NCBI GenBank assembly: GCA_942491575.1 | Contig: CALOBT010000025.1 | Coordinates: forward strand, 2,108,001-2,172,000 | Source of the DNA: CAZHNW01 sp942491575 | GTDB lineage: Bacteria > Spirochaetota > UBA4802 > UBA5550 | Direction of reading: 5' to 3' | Length of the DNA: 64,000 bases | Shown here: piece by piece, positions 8,932-16,093 of the stretch | How the letters are laid out: every line of letters starts with the position of its first letter | How positions within the stretch are numbered: the stretch's first letter is position 1 | Notes under the pieces: generated by a model | Told to the model about the DNA's origin: nothing | The model's input: only the letters and a program-made list of their open reading frames with translations | Database searches by the model: none | Position numbers and translations under genes: made by a program

Positions 8932-10977
8932 CTAAAGTTTCTCCACCCTGCATGCTGACACCTTCAGCTCCGGAATTTTAGCCAGGGGATCAAGGGCGGG
9001 ATTGGTCAGTGTATTTGCAGCTGCTTCTGAAAAGTGAAAGGGAATAAAAACAACACCACAGGTGACCCGGTCTGTTACCATTATCCTTGCCTCTATCTTT
9101 CCGCGGCGGCTCACCACCTTTACCTTTTCACCATCTGCAACATTAAGCTTCGTCGCATCATCACGATTCATCTCCACGTAACACTCCGGGGATTCTCCTT
9201 CAAGTTTTTCAGATCGCCTCGTCATTGATCCGCTGTGCCAGTGAAATATATTTCTACCGGTAGTCAAGACAAGGGGATAGTCATCATCGGGCATTTCATC
9301 AGGCTGCCTGTATTCCACCGGATGAATTTTTCCCTTCCCCCGGGTGAACTTCCCATCCCTGTGCAAAAAGGATGTCCCCTTATGGTCTTCAGAGGGGCAT
9401 GGCCACTGGAGGAAGCCTTCCTCCAGGAGACGACTATAGGTGATGCCGCCATACTGCGGCGTTACTGCTGCAATCTCCTTCATTATATCTTCGGGGGATG
9501 AAAATCTGAATCCCTCTTCCCCCATAAAATCTGCCAGTTCACATACAATCTGCCAGTCCGGTTTGCTCTCACCGATGGGGTCTATCGCCTTTTGTACAAG
9601 CTGCACTCTCCTGTCCGTCCCTGTCCAGGTTCCGTCCTTTTCCACGAAGGAACATCCCGGCAGCACTACATCTGCCAGCTGTGCCGTCTCCGTAAGAAAC
9701 ATATCCTGTACCACAAGAAACGGGAGTTTCTCCAGGGCTTCTATAACATGGTTTTTATCCGGATCAGTAACCACGGGATTTTCCCCCATAATATACATTG
9801 CCCTGATGTCCCCCCTTCCTGCGGCATCAATCAATTCAACAACAGTAAGACCTGCCCTATCGGAAAGATTCTCCACTGACCATGCCTTCTCGAATTTTAA
9901 TTTCGCTCCCGGATCAGCCACTTTCTGGTATCCTGGATAAACATTTACCAGGGCCCCAAGGTCACAGGCCCCCTGGACATTATTTTGTCCCCGAAGGGGA
10001 TTTACTCCAGTACCCGGTTTCCCCATATTGCCCGTAATCATTGCCAGGTTTGCACATGACTTTACATTATCAACGCCGGTGGTGTGCTGTGTAATCCCCA
10101 TGGAATATACAATGGCTGATGCGTTGGAAGTACCGTACATTTCCGCCATTGCCCGTATATCATCAGCGGCGATACCGCTGATCTTCTCAACCCTTTCGGG
10201 AGTATATTCTTCGACTAAAATTTTAAGTTCTTCAAATCCCTCGGTATTTTCCGCTATGAACTTCTCGTCAATCAGTCCTTCCTTTATTACTACGTGCATC
10301 ACTCCGTTAAGCCATGCCACATCACTTCCCGGTTTTTGTCTCACATGCAGATCGGCAAAACGGGCAATGTGGATCGATCTTGGATCTGCCACAATCAGTT
10401 TTGCCCCGCGCTCCTTTGCCCTCAAAATCCTGGTGCCGATTATCGGATGCTGTTCCGTGGTATTTGATCCCGTGACAAGAATACAGGTTGACTCCTCCAG
10501 GTCAGGTATGGAATTCGTCATGGCTCCGCTGCCGAAGGATGCGGCAAGGCCCACCACCGTTGAAGAATGACAGAGGCGTGCGCAGTGGTCGATATTATTT
10601 GTGCCGAGGACCTTACGGGTAAATTTTTGAAGGATATAATTTTCCTCGTTGGTACACTTGGCGGAAGAGAGGACACCTACTGCATCGGGGCCGTATTCTT
10701 TTTTCACTGCGTAGAAATTGTCTGAGATAATTTTATAAACTTCCCCCCAGCCTGCCTCCTTGAATTTTCCATTTTTTTTGACCAATGGTTTTTTCAACCG
10801 GTCCTTATGGTACACGAAGCTGTGGGCATTCCATCCCTTTATGCAGAGCGCCCCCTGGCTCACGGGGTGTTCCTTTACAGGCAGTGTTCCGACAATCTTT
10901 CCACCCAGAACCTGCAGGTAAAGGCCGCAGCCGGTTCCGCAGTAGACGCATGTTGTTAATATATTCCCGTATTCCAT
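8932..10977 (-). CDS. fdhA: Formate dehydrogenase catalytic subunit (Mo/W-bisPGD, Cys type)
   Basis: Catalytic subunit oxidising formate (or reducing CO2). At 681 residues it is the compact form without N-terminal ferredoxin domains. An N-terminal [4Fe-4S] site uses Cys10, Cys13, Cys17 and Cys45 (CVYCGTGC then GALCIKG). The metal ligand is Cys136 in DHCARLCHSSTV, where many relatives have selenocysteine; the codon is an ordinary cysteine codon. The histidine after it is the catalytic one of the family. The C-terminal molybdopterin dinucleotide-binding barrel is present (TTGRNIFHWHSGSMTRRS). It is the last gene of the hdrCBA-mvhD-fdh operon, two bases after the FdhB-like gene. A different oxidoreductase substrate is possible but the motif set fits formate. 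Confidence 0.92.
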   Translation of the reverse strand: MEYGNILTTCVYCGTGCGLYLQVLGGKIVGTLPVKEHPVSQGALCIKGWNAHSFVYHKDRLKKPLVKKNGKFKEAGWGEVYKIISDNFYAVKKEYGPDAVGVLSSAKCTNEENYILQKFTRKVLGTNNIDHCARLCHSSTVVGLAASFGSGAMTNSIPDLEESTCILVTGSNTTEQHPIIGTRILRAKERGAKLIVADPRSIHIARFADLHVRQKPGSDVAWLNGVMHVVIKEGLIDEKFIAENTEGFEELKILVEEYTPERVEKISGIAADDIRAMAEMYGTSNASAIVYSMGITQHTTGVDNVKSCANLAMITGNMGKPGTGVNPLRGQNNVQGACDLGALVNVYPGYQKVADPGAKLKFEKAWSVENLSDRAGLTVVELIDAAGRGDIRAMYIMGENPVVTDPDKNHVIEALEKLPFLVVQDMFLTETAQLADVVLPGCSFVEKDGTWTGTDRRVQLVQKAIDPIGESKPDWQIVCELADFMGEEGFRFSSPEDIMKEIAAVTPQYGGITYSRLLEEGFLQWPCPSEDHKGTSFLHRDGKFTRGKGKIHPVEYRQPDEMPDDDYPLVLTTGRNIFHWHSGSMTRRSEKLEGESPECYVEMNRDDATKLNVADGEKVKVVSRRGKIEARIMVTDRVTCGVVFIPFHFSEAAANTLTNPALDPLAKIPELKVSACRVEKL

Positions 10978-10979
10978 AG

Positions 10980-11792
10980 TTATTCAACTTCCCCTTCCGA
11001 GTGACCTTCCTCAAGGGGCAGAACAAGTGGAGGTTTTTGATCCCTGTCATCACCGGTTAAATATCCGAAAAGGCCACTAACCTCATTCCTGATCAATGAA
11101 TAGAGAGTCCCCAGTGGAATATTTGACGGACAGGCGATTGTGCACTCCCTGCAGGAAACGCATTTACCCACGGTATGCATTGCACGAATAAGGTGAAACA
11201 TTGGAAAATCCGGGGGTATCGCTCCCCGCTCCACCCAGAGTGCATCCTCGAGAACACATTCCGGACAAAAACATTGCGGACAGATATCACGGCAGCCGTA
11301 ACATTTTATGCATTTACTGAACTGGAATTTCCAGTAATTCAAACGCTCTTCCGGGGATTTTTTCACGAAATCTATCACATCCGAATTGGCGATTGATACA
11401 CCGCTATCGCCAATCACTTTTTCCGCAGCAGCGGAGGGATACGGTTTTTCACAGTGGCAGCCCCACTTCGCCGCCTCTTCACCCGTGCAGCAGAGACCAA
11501 TTATTCTTATATGTTCAAAGTTTATCCGGGAACGTTTTGCCATTTCGACAAGGCCGCGCTCTTCACATCCCCTGCAGACCACCGCCAGTTTTTTACCGGG
11601 ATATTGATCCTGTATTTTCTTCACAATCAACGGGATGGGGTACTTCTCATCGATGGCGAGATCATCAAGGCTTTCATTATTTTTAAAAAGATGGGGGGAA
11701 GTAAAATGCCTGCGGCATTGAAGGGCCAGCAGCCCATCGACCTCAGGCAGCATTTCTTTCATTTCGTTTCTCAGGGCATTTAATCTGTCCAT
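10980..11792 (-). CDS. FdhB-like iron-sulfur electron-transfer subunit
   Basis: A 270-residue cysteine-rich protein that should carry electrons between FdhA and the MvhD/HdrA unit. It has an N-terminal domain with CRGCEERG and GLCCTGEEAAKWGCHC, then two [4Fe-4S] motifs: CIKCYGCRDICPQCFCPEC and CVSCRECTIACP. This resembles the beta subunit of Hdr-linked formate dehydrogenases (FrhB/FdhB-like) rather than a plain polyferredoxin. The start is placed at the ATG at 11792, whose first base is also the last base of the mvhD stop (TGATG), with GAGGTG upstream; an earlier in-frame start would intrude 33 residues into mvhD. The exact flavin content cannot be judged from sequence alone. Confidence 0.82.
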   Translation of the reverse strand: MDRLNALRNEMKEMLPEVDGLLALQCRRHFTSPHLFKNNESLDDLAIDEKYPIPLIVKKIQDQYPGKKLAVVCRGCEERGLVEMAKRSRINFEHIRIIGLCCTGEEAAKWGCHCEKPYPSAAAEKVIGDSGVSIANSDVIDFVKKSPEERLNYWKFQFSKCIKCYGCRDICPQCFCPECVLEDALWVERGAIPPDFPMFHLIRAMHTVGKCVSCRECTIACPSNIPLGTLYSLIRNEVSGLFGYLTGDDRDQKPPLVLPLEEGHSEGEVE

Positions 11793-12199
11793 CAATTCAG
11801 CACCTCTTTGATCGGTGGAAGATTTCGTATTTTTTCCGTGAAGGTGTTTACTATCTCCGCAAAACGCTCCCCCTCTGAAGCGGAACACCATTCAAGGTCC
11901 AGTCGCTCCGGTTCGATACCCGTGAATTCCAGCATTTTTTTTAATATGGTAATTCTTTTGACAGTCCGGTGATTCCCAGAGGTATAGTGGCAGTCCCCCA
12001 CATGACACCCCATTACCATGACGCCATCGGCACCTTCACGGAAGGTGCGCAGAATAAGTTCCGGGGAAACCCGGCCGGAACAGGGAACACGGATTACCAT
12101 CACATTCGGGGAAGATAAAATTCTTGATGTACCCGCAAGATCGGCGCCGGTATAACTGCACCATGTACAGAGGAATCCAATTATTTTCGGCTCATACAT
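11792..12199 (-). CDS. mvhD: MvhD-type [2Fe-2S] hydrogenase/Hdr linker subunit
   Basis: A 135-residue member of the MvhD/FlpD family, the small iron-sulfur protein that docks HdrA to its electron donor. Conserved cysteines appear in FLCTWCSYTGADLAG, RVPCSGRVSP and GCHVGDCHYTSGN, and the segment ending LEWCSASEG is typical. It follows hdrA by six bases and touches the next gene by one base, so stoichiometric expression is likely. The ATG has AAGGAG upstream. In methanogens the same protein links HdrABC to either hydrogenase or formate dehydrogenase; here the neighbouring fdh genes point to formate. Confidence 0.92.
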   Translation of the reverse strand: MYEPKIIGFLCTWCSYTGADLAGTSRILSSPNVMVIRVPCSGRVSPELILRTFREGADGVMVMGCHVGDCHYTSGNHRTVKRITILKKMLEFTGIEPERLDLEWCSASEGERFAEIVNTFTEKIRNLPPIKEVLN

Positions 12200-12205
12200 T
12201 CGGCT

Positions 12206-14164
12206 TCACTCCTTGTGTAACAATCCCTTCATCTCCGCAACCAGCTGCTCGTCCGTATAGTGAAGAAGATCAATTGCCTTTGAAAGACAGTGACCGACAC
12301 ATACCCCGCACCCCTTGCAGAGGGCCTCTTTAACAACCAACCGGTTCTCTTCGATCTCCAGGGCATCAAAGGGACAGGCTAAAATACATTCACCGCAGAG
12401 GGAACAGCGGTCATTGTTGACTGCTGCTATTGATGATTCTATTTGCACTTCACCGGTATCAATCAGGGTCAAAGCCCTGGCAGCAGCTGCTGCCCCCTGT
12501 GCAACTGAATCAGGGATATCCTTTGGCCCCTGACACGCCCCCGCCAGAAATATACCATCCACAGGTGAATCAACGGGTTTCAACTTGGGATGGGCCTCTC
12601 GGAAAAATCCGTCACGGCTTCTGCTTAAATTAAATACCTTTGCGACTGCTTCTGCACCGGAGGATTTTTCCATACCTGACGAAAGAATCACCATGTCTAC
12701 CGGGAGGCGCCGCACCGCCCCGAGAAGGGTATCTTCACAAACAACAATCAATCTGTTTTTTTCTTCTGCGGTCTCTGCCGCATCAGTAACCTCAGCGCCC
12801 TTTCCCCGTATAAAGACTGTTCCTTCCTCCATTATACGCCTGTAAAATTCTTCGTAGCCCTTGCCGAATGCTCTCATATCAATATAAAGGTTATAGACCT
12901 TTGCAGCGGTTTTTTCCTTTAACAGGTGTGCAAATTTCAGGGAGTACATGCAGCAGACCCGGGAACAGTATTCATTGCATCGCTGGTCCCGGCTGCCGAT
13001 ACAATGAAGGATAGCCACACTCCCGGGAGCCTCTCCGTTTTTCAGTTGGATCCTGCCCCCCGTGGGCCCGCCGGCATGGCAGAGCCGCTCGAATTCAAGG
13101 GAGCTGTAGACATTATCGAGTCTCCCGTATCCATACTCGGGAAGCCTTTCCGGCTTGAAGGCATCGAAGCCCGTTGCCACTATCACGGCACCGGCCTTCC
13201 TTTCAATGACCTGGTCTTTCTGTTCATAATCAATTGCACCGCATGGGCATACCTTTTTACAGACACCGCATTTCCCCTCCTGGAAAAAACGGCAGTGGTC
13301 AGTATCGATGACGGGCACCCTGGGGACGGACTGGGCGAAGGGTATATATATTGCAGTGCGGTTACCGAGGCGGCAGTCAAATTCACCGGGGACATCCTTC
13401 GTGGGACATTTCTCCATGCAGAGGCCGCAGCCGTTGCAGAGTTCTTCATCTACGTATCTGGCTTTTCTGCGGATTTTTACGGTGAAGTTCCCCACGTAAC
13501 CTGCTGCCTCTTCAACCTCACTGCATGTCAGCAATTCAATGTTTTTATTCTGGCCCGTAGAAACCATTTTAGGTGTCAGGATACATGCGGCACAATCCAG
13601 GGTTGGAAATGTTTTATCGAACATGGCCATGTGACCACCGATGGAGGGTTCTTTCTCAACAAGGATTACCTTCGTCCCGGAATCGGCGAGATTAAGGGCA
13701 GCCTCGATTCCGGCGATCCCCCCTCCAATGATGAGGGCACTTTTAGTTACGGGAACCTTCTTTATTTCCAGGGCCTCATGGTGAAATATCCGCCTCACGG
13801 CTCCCGCAACAAGTCCCATTGCCTTCTCCGTTGCCTTTTCGGGATCATCGGTGACCCACGAAACATGTTCCCGGATATTGGCAACCTGCAGGTAGTATGG
13901 ATTAAGTCCCGCCGAGGAGCAGGCATCACGGAATGTTGCTTCATGCATCAGGGGCGAACAAGATGCCACGACAACACGTGTCATGGAGAGATCAACTATA
14001 TCCTGTACAATCAGTCCCTGCCCCGGATCGGAACACATATATTCATATGTCCTGGCAATAGCCACTCCGGGCAGATTCTGTGCAAACCGGGCCACCTCCA
14101 ATACATCCACGGTATCCGAAATATTGGTACCGCAGTGACAGATATATACACCGATTCTTTCCAT
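12206..14164 (-). CDS. hdrA: HdrA-like flavin-based electron-bifurcating subunit
   Basis: The flavoprotein core of heterodisulfide-reductase-type complexes, where an FAD splits electron pairs between a high- and a low-potential acceptor. Order in the 652 residues: an N-terminal cysteine domain (ICHCGTN at 9-15, Cys44, ASCSPLMHEATFR at 68-79), the FAD Rossmann motif GGGIAGIEAAL at 147-157, a cluster motif LDCAACILTPKM at 189-200, a ferredoxin motif CNGCGLCMEKC at 243-253, and two C-terminal [4Fe-4S] motifs near 585-640 (CSLCGECILACP, CKGCGVCVGHC). The ATG follows GGAGAATA. A 23-bp hairpin lies upstream in the gap to hdrB. No CoM/CoB metabolism is expected, so the disulfide or other acceptor is unknown. 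Confidence 0.93.
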   Translation of the reverse strand: MERIGVYICHCGTNISDTVDVLEVARFAQNLPGVAIARTYEYMCSDPGQGLIVQDIVDLSMTRVVVASCSPLMHEATFRDACSSAGLNPYYLQVANIREHVSWVTDDPEKATEKAMGLVAGAVRRIFHHEALEIKKVPVTKSALIIGGGIAGIEAALNLADSGTKVILVEKEPSIGGHMAMFDKTFPTLDCAACILTPKMVSTGQNKNIELLTCSEVEEAAGYVGNFTVKIRRKARYVDEELCNGCGLCMEKCPTKDVPGEFDCRLGNRTAIYIPFAQSVPRVPVIDTDHCRFFQEGKCGVCKKVCPCGAIDYEQKDQVIERKAGAVIVATGFDAFKPERLPEYGYGRLDNVYSSLEFERLCHAGGPTGGRIQLKNGEAPGSVAILHCIGSRDQRCNEYCSRVCCMYSLKFAHLLKEKTAAKVYNLYIDMRAFGKGYEEFYRRIMEEGTVFIRGKGAEVTDAAETAEEKNRLIVVCEDTLLGAVRRLPVDMVILSSGMEKSSGAEAVAKVFNLSRSRDGFFREAHPKLKPVDSPVDGIFLAGACQGPKDIPDSVAQGAAAAARALTLIDTGEVQIESSIAAVNNDRCSLCGECILACPFDALEIEENRLVVKEALCKGCGVCVGHCLSKAIDLLHYTDEQLVAEMKGLLHKE

Positions 14165-14238
14165 TATTCTCCTGGTGCGTAAAATAATTTTAGCTGCTCA
14201 GCTATTGATAAAAACCTCAACAACAGGAACAGTAACCA

Positions 14239-14287
14239 AAGAATTGGGGTCTCCCCCCGCCGCAGGCGGGGGGAGACCCCAATTCTT
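14239..14287. repeat. Perfect GC-rich inverted repeat between hdrB and hdrA
   Basis: The arms 14239-14261 and 14265-14287 are perfect reverse complements over 23 bases around a GCA loop, with a run of C and G in the middle of each arm. RNA from either strand would fold into a very stable hairpin. There is no strong T-run on the minus strand, where the operon is transcribed, so a simple terminator is unlikely; an mRNA-processing or stability element, a partial terminator, or a member of a dispersed palindromic repeat family are the options. Confidence 0.85.
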
Positions 14288-14312
14288 CGGCAAGTTTTTC
14301 TGTTACTTTATT

Positions 14313-15212
14313 TTATCCTGCTAAAACCTTTTTTAATGAGATAAATTCACTTCCTTTACCCACCTCCGCACCGGAAAGACTAAAGCTGTGACCGAGGAGC
14401 TGGGTAAAATAAAGCACCGGAATATTATAGCCCCGGTTGAATTTTTTATTAATCCGTTTCTGATATGCTTCAAGATTAAATTGACAGAGGGGACACATTG
14501 TGACTATACAATCTGCAGATTCCGGGATTGCATCCAAAAGTCTGCCTATCAGCGTCAAGGCAATATCTTCCGCTGTTGTTACCAGAAGGGCCCCACAACA
14601 CTTTGTTTTTGAAGAATATTCCAGGACATCTGCCCCGCTCCATGTCAGCAATCTATCCAGTGTGACGGGAAAATCATTCTCTTCATTATATTTTTTGTAT
14701 TCTTTTACCCCTGTTCCGGCAGAATAAAAACCCGGTTTGCTGTACTGACATCCGTAATAGGGAACGGCCTTTAATCCCTTCAGGGGACGTAAAACTTTGC
14801 TCCTGATTTTTTCTTCACCGAGATCAGAAACCAGGACATCAAGAAGGTGTCGTATCTTTACCCTGTTTTTTACTTCAACTCCCATTTCAGCAAGGGACGT
14901 ATTGACGGCATCATGGATCTTTTTATCCTGCCTCAGGGTATGGGATGTTCTCTTCAGGTTACAGAAACAGGCATTACAAATTGTTACAAGATCAGGGTTA
15001 TCATTATTCATCTCAGCGATGGCAAGGTTTCTTGCGGAGAGGACAATTGATTGAATCTCATTCACTGAATGATATGAGGTGGCTCCACAGCAGTTCCAGT
15101 CTTTGAGCTCTTCCAGGTTCAGGTCAAGATGTTTACAGATCGACCTGGCGGAAACATCATAGGATTTTGCACTGGTTCGCGGTGAACATCCGGGATAGTA
15201 TAAATAATTCAT
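14313..15212 (-). CDS. hdrB: HdrB-like heterodisulfide reductase subunit
   Basis: A 299-residue protein with two CCG domains, the noncubane iron-sulfur site of HdrB. The first half has YYPGCSPR, a DWNCCGATSYHS motif and CNACFCNL; the second has YYGCQYSKPG, KCCGALL and MCPLCQFNLE. In methanogens this subunit reduces CoM-S-S-CoB; in bacteria the substrate is usually unknown. The start is set at the ATG at 15212 because AGGGA lies nine bases before it; a GTG six bases further upstream overlaps the hdrC stop by one base and is less likely. About 150 bases containing a strong hairpin separate it from hdrA, the only sizeable gap in the operon. Confidence 0.92.
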   Translation of the reverse strand: MNYLYYPGCSPRTSAKSYDVSARSICKHLDLNLEELKDWNCCGATSYHSVNEIQSIVLSARNLAIAEMNNDNPDLVTICNACFCNLKRTSHTLRQDKKIHDAVNTSLAEMGVEVKNRVKIRHLLDVLVSDLGEEKIRSKVLRPLKGLKAVPYYGCQYSKPGFYSAGTGVKEYKKYNEENDFPVTLDRLLTWSGADVLEYSSKTKCCGALLVTTAEDIALTLIGRLLDAIPESADCIVTMCPLCQFNLEAYQKRINKKFNRGYNIPVLYFTQLLGHSFSLSGAEVGKGSEFISLKKVLAG

Positions 15213-15217
15213 CGCCA

Positions 15218-15769
15218 CTATTCCCTGTGCCGGAGATTATCCAGCATTTTAGTTAAATTTTTTCTCGCCTCGATTTTTTCGGTTTTAAATTTCAATCGCC
15301 CCTTTAACACCATTTTTATTCCCAGGGGGATCACCTTCAACACTCCATGAAAACCGGTCTTTATAAAGAAACCCGACATTAATTTTATTTCGTTACTGCG
15401 CCCGTATTTCCTAATAATACCTGAAAATGTTTTATACATTACCGGGGCTTTGCCGCTATCCACTTTATGCCTTATGGCAATTCGTTTTAACTCATACATG
15501 AACTCAGTGAAGGCTATCCCCGCCGGGCAATGGACCGTGCAGTTATAACATGATGCGCAGAGCCAGTGTGTATTGCTCTTGAGAGCCGCCATATATTTTT
15601 CAGAAGCGATAAGTGCTATTATTTTTCTGGGAGAATATTCCATCGCAAAGGAAACCGGGCAGGAGGCGCTGCAGACACCGCACTGGATACAGGCTGCTGT
15701 TTTCCTGACAGCAGTAGATTCAAAAATATCTTTTGAAATTACTTTCAGCTGATTATTTTCACCCGACAT
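15218..15769 (-). CDS. hdrC: HdrC-like iron-sulfur subunit
   Basis: A 183-residue two-cluster ferredoxin-type subunit that passes electrons from HdrA to HdrB. The cluster motifs are CIQCGVCSASCP and CASCYNCTVHCPAG. The C-terminal 80 residues are basic and helical without membrane segments, so the complex is likely soluble. The ATG at 15769 is chosen because GGAG lies six bases upstream; a TTG at 15781 would add four residues. It is the first gene of the operon, about 45 bases downstream of the predicted start of transcription from the promoter at 15822-15850. Confidence 0.9.
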   Translation of the reverse strand: MSGENNQLKVISKDIFESTAVRKTAACIQCGVCSASCPVSFAMEYSPRKIIALIASEKYMAALKSNTHWLCASCYNCTVHCPAGIAFTEFMYELKRIAIRHKVDSGKAPVMYKTFSGIIRKYGRSNEIKLMSGFFIKTGFHGVLKVIPLGIKMVLKGRLKFKTEKIEARKNLTKMLDNLRHRE

Positions 15770-15821
15770 TGCCGGCTCCAAAAACTTATTCTTGTAACAT
15801 TAAAACCGGTCACATTTAAAA

Positions 15822-15850
15822 ATTATAATACAGGCAGGAAGGATATTCAA
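15822..15850 (-). promoter_or_regulatory. Sigma-70-type promoter for the hdr-fdh operon
   Basis: On the minus strand a perfect TATAAT lies 17 bases from TTGAAT (four of six). This is the best promoter match I found in the window, placed directly before hdrC. The rest of the gap up to the chemotaxis gene (15851-15973) shows nothing else I recognise. Confidence 0.65.
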
Positions 15851-15973
15851 GGGATAATTAATGTATTTGTTGTAGAATAATTAATTGGGGTTACACCGTA
15901 AGTGATCACAATGCAATAATACAACGGTATAATCAAACAGCAGTAGACGCAGGTCGGGCATTTTGAGGTCCGA

Positions 15974-16007
15974 TTGCCGGCTGCAAGGGAACCATTTCAG
16001 CCGGCAA
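15974..16007 (-). terminator. Hairpin after the chemotaxis receptor gene
   Basis: Arms TTGCCGGCTG (15974-15983) and CAGCCGGCAA (15998-16007) pair perfectly over ten bases around a 14-base loop. It lies about 90 bases past the receptor stop codon in the direction of transcription and before the hdr promoter. No T-run follows, so it is either a weak or factor-assisted terminator, or a 3' stability element. Confidence 0.45.
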
Positions 16008-16093
16008 CAAATAATTTATGTTTTGCAGTGAATATTACTCTCAACCCCGCAGGTAACCTTCCGTATTGAAAAACACGGGAACCTTTTCGACAA

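Noticed and set aside
10565..10580. Selenocysteine in formate dehydrogenase
   Set aside because: The active-site codon is an ordinary cysteine codon and the frame is continuous, so no recoding is needed.
12926..14182. A 418-codon open frame on the plus strand
   Set aside because: It lies antisense to hdrA, which has complete family motifs; its translation is low in plausible structure and is a shadow of codon bias.
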